Origin: Chromobacteriaceae bacterium
GTDB taxonomy: Bacteria > Pseudomonadota > Gammaproteobacteria > Burkholderiales > Aquaspirillaceae
Assembly (NCBI GenBank): GCA_030151505.1
Contig: JASLDQ010000321.1
Span: forward strand, 1-7,402
Length of the DNA: 7,402 nt
Direction of reading: 5' to 3'
The notes beneath the pieces were generated by a model. It saw only the letters and a list, made by a program, of their open reading frames with translations. It was not told the DNA's origin and did not search any database. Made by a program: the position numbers and the translations under genes. Positions 6,556 to 7,402 of this stretch are shown one piece after another (the stretch's first letter is position 1; every line of letters begins with the position of its first letter).

Positions 6556-6595
6556 ATGACGTTAATGAGATATTTTCTCATTGTAACATCGTCAT
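6556..6595. promoter_or_regulatory. Nested inverted repeats: likely operator of the oxidase gene
   Basis: AATGAGA (6564-6570) and TCTCATT (6576-6582) form a perfect inverted repeat around TATTT. Outside it, GTTA (6561-6564) mirrors TAAC (6584-6587) and ATGACG (6556-6561) mirrors CGTCAT (6590-6595), each with slightly shifted spacing. The A/T-rich structure contrasts with its GC-rich surroundings and overlaps the proposed promoter. It looks like a binding site for a dimeric regulator; which family cannot be told. Confidence 0.5.
6580..6588 (-). promoter_or_regulatory. Extended -10 promoter element of the oxidase gene
   Basis: The minus strand reads TGTTACAAT: TG-N plus TACAAT (6585-6580), five of six to TATAAT. 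No good -35 hexamer is present. A start near 6573 would leave a leader of about 24 bases. The element lies inside the nested inverted repeat, so a bound regulator would probably repress it. Confidence 0.45.
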
Positions 6596-6604
6596 GCCTG
6601 CAGC

Positions 6605-6618
6605 ATCCCGGCCGGGAT
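6605..6618. repeat. Perfect 14-base palindrome between the PhaM-like gene and the oxidase gene
   Basis: ATCCCGGCCGGGAT is its own reverse complement. It lies 15 bases after the PhaM-like stop codon and about where the oxidase promoter's -35 region would be. It has no T tract on the minus strand, so it is a poor terminator. A protein-binding site or chance in GC-rich DNA are both possible. Confidence 0.4.
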
Positions 6619-6632
6619 CGGCTTGCGTTCCC

Positions 6633-6881
6633 TCAGCCCTCCTTGGGCTTCATCGCCGCCAGCCCGGCTTTCTGCATTTCCAGCGTCTGAATCTGGGTGG
6701 CCAGCATGCCGAGGTTCATCGCCAGCCAGTTTTCCACCACGCGCAGTTCAGCCAGTTTGCGTTCGATTTCGGCTTCGGTCAGCGGCGGCAGGAAGGCTTG
6801 CGCCTGCGGCGTGGCGGCCGCGTTTTGCCAGAACTGGCGGAACATGGCGAAAGGGTCGTTGGGGTTGAAGTCGGTGGACAT
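6633..6881 (-). CDS. Small PhaM-like protein (PHA-granule regulatory protein family)
   Basis: A protein of 82 residues with no signal peptide or membrane segment. The N-terminal third is polar with aromatic residues (DPFAMFRQFWQN, 9-20). A proline-marked break (P32-P33) leads into one long amphipathic helix (about 35-76) beginning LTEAEIERKLAELRVVENWL. This motif, LTxxEhxxRhxxLRxVExWLxxNLxML, is the conserved core I recall from betaproteobacterial PhaM proteins, which bind PHA granules and activate PHA synthase. Ralstonia PhaM is about three times longer with a basic C-terminal tail that is missing here; this protein ends KPKEG. The start is well supported by AGGA eight bases upstream. It follows the maeB terminator by about 100 bases, so it should have its own promoter, which I could not place. 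No phaC, phaB or phasin gene is in view. The family call is from memory and the function is inferred. Confidence 0.8.
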   Translation of the reverse strand: MSTDFNPNDPFAMFRQFWQNAAATPQAQAFLPPLTEAEIERKLAELRVVENWLAMNLGMLATQIQTLEMQKAGLAAMKPKEG

Positions 6882-6963
6882 AAAGGCTTTCCTGATGGTC
6901 GGAAATCAAGTGGAAAAAGCGCGGAAAGATGGCTGGCATTGCTCGCACCGTTCACTTCCAGTG

Positions 6964-6984
6964 TGTGCGTTTGGCTGACGCACA
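6964..6984. repeat. Hairpin adjoining the maeB terminator
   Basis: TGTGCGT (6964-6970) pairs perfectly with ACGCACA (6978-6984) around a seven-base loop. It begins where the terminator T tract ends and is not followed by a T run itself. It may shield the 3' end of an extended transcript or simply be incidental. Confidence 0.35.
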
Positions 6985-7016
6985 AACAAAACGGGCAACC
7001 CGTTCAGGGTTGCCCG
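6984..7016 (-). terminator. Strong intrinsic terminator of maeB
   Basis: CGGGCAACCC (6992-7001) and GGGTTGCCCG (7007-7016) form a perfect 10-bp stem with a five-base loop. On the minus strand TTTTGTTTG follows directly. It starts 36 bases after the maeB stop codon. No T run follows on the plus strand, so it acts for minus-strand transcripts. Confidence 0.92.
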
Positions 7017-7052
7017 CTCAGTATAGTCCGGCGCGATTCCAGTGGAATACGA

Positions 7053-7402
7053 TCAGCCTTGTGTCTGCGCACCCACGGCGGCCAGTGCCACCATGTTGAC
7101 GATGCGGCGGACCGACGAGATCGGCGTCACGATGTGGACCGACTTCGACAGACCCATCAGGATCGGGCCGATGGTCACGCCGTCGGCGGCCGACACGCGC
7201 AGCAGGTTGTAGCTGATGTTGGCGGCTTCCACGTTCGGCATCACCAGCAGGTTGGCGCTGCCCTTGAGCGTGGTGTCCGGCATCGCCTGGGTGCGGATGT
7301 GCTCGACCAGCGCGGCGTCGCCCTGCATTTCACCGTCGATTTCCAGTTCCGGCTGGCGCAGCTGGATCAGGCCGAGGGCAGCGCATGCGCGCCGCCCTCG
7401 GC
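7053..7402 (-). CDS. maeB: C-terminal end of NADP-dependent malic enzyme (MaeB), cut by the right edge
   Basis: About 116 codons ending at TGA 7055-7053 are present; the start is beyond the window. MaeB converts malate to pyruvate and CO2 with NADPH formation. It carries a C-terminal phosphotransacetylase-like domain, usually regulatory, and this fragment is the end of that domain. Visible landmarks are ELEIDGEMQGDAAL, KGSANLLVMPN followed by EAANISYNLL, GVTIGPILMGL, and the tail SSVRRIVNMVALAAVGAQ. The RRIVNM ending separates MaeB from free-standing phosphotransacetylase Pta, which is the main alternative. A strong terminator follows. Upstream of the conserved block the frame reads RRACAALGLIQL, where relatives have a KMRxAL motif. 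This part lies in an inverted repeat at the sequence edge, so the last roughly 20 bases may be unreliable. Confidence 0.88.
   Translation of the reverse strand, partial: RGRRACAALGLIQLRQPELEIDGEMQGDAALVEHIRTQAMPDTTLKGSANLLVMPNVEAANISYNLLRVSAADGVTIGPILMGLSKSVHIVTPISSVRRIVNMVALAAVGAQTQG
7371..7402. repeat. Inverted repeat at the right edge
   Basis: GCCGAGGGC (7371-7379) is the exact reverse complement of GCCCTCGGC (7394-7402), and the centre GCGCATGCGC (7381-7390) is itself a perfect palindrome. It lies within the maeB frame and runs to the final base. It may be a genuine GC-rich coding coincidence or a fold-back artefact at a contig end. Confidence 0.6.

Noticed and set aside
6605..6618. Terminator for the PhaM-like gene at the 14-base palindrome
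   Set aside because: No loop-bearing long stem and no T tract on the minus strand.
5821..6690. Plus-strand open frame of 289 codons opposite the FMN oxidase
   Set aside because: Antisense shadow; no recognisable domain, and it crosses the intergenic operator region.
1..7402. Mobile elements, CRISPR arrays, tRNA or rRNA genes, defence or biosynthetic cluster
   Set aside because: No transposase, integrase, spaced repeat array, tRNA-like cloverleaf or clustered unknown genes were seen; the gene content is ordinary chromosomal.

Overview
The window is GC-rich DNA, and every gene I can support is on the minus strand. It looks like a betaproteobacterium of the order Neisseriales, probably Chromobacteriaceae-like. 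The reasons are the close fit of the DnaE N-terminus to the neisserial form as I recall it, the PhaM-like small protein, the MaeB-type malic enzyme tail and the codon composition. The placement is from memory of protein families, not from a search. Both ends cut through genes, so this may be a whole small contig or a slice of a chromosome.

Layout in the direction of transcription, from right to left: (1) the 3' end of a NADP-dependent malic enzyme, maeB (7402-7053), closed by a strong intrinsic terminator (7016-6984); (2) a small PhaM-like protein of 82 residues (6881-6633); (3) a soluble FMN-dependent alpha-hydroxy-acid oxidase or dehydrogenase (6549-5455), with a palindromic promoter region; (4) a Fur-box-controlled iron module, made of a Fiu/PiuA-type TonB-dependent siderophore receptor (5203-2903) and, after a terminator-like hairpin, a PiuC/YbiX-type PKHD dioxygenase (2718-2038); (5) a 310-base gap; (6) the first 575 codons of dnaE (1727-3), the replicative polymerase catalytic subunit, running off the left edge.

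The iron module is the only clear functional partnership. When iron is low, Fur should leave the operator at 5384-5398 and the receptor should be made. The neighbouring Fe(II)/2-oxoglutarate oxygenase matches the fiu-ybiX and piuA-piuC pairings known in Escherichia and Pseudomonas. The other genes (central metabolism, organic acid oxidation, PHA-granule family, replication) are ordinary chromosomal genes with no evident shared task.

I see no mobile element, CRISPR array, tRNA, rRNA, phage gene, toxin-antitoxin pair or defence system, and no convincing new multi-gene system. The observations most worth checking are regulatory or technical: a dnaE start with no Shine-Dalgarno sequence and a promoter that would place the mRNA 5' end on the start codon; competing hairpins between the receptor and hydroxylase genes; a nested operator before the oxidase gene; and an inverted repeat at the right edge that may be a contig-end artefact. 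All long plus-strand reading frames are judged to be antisense shadows of GC-rich genes.
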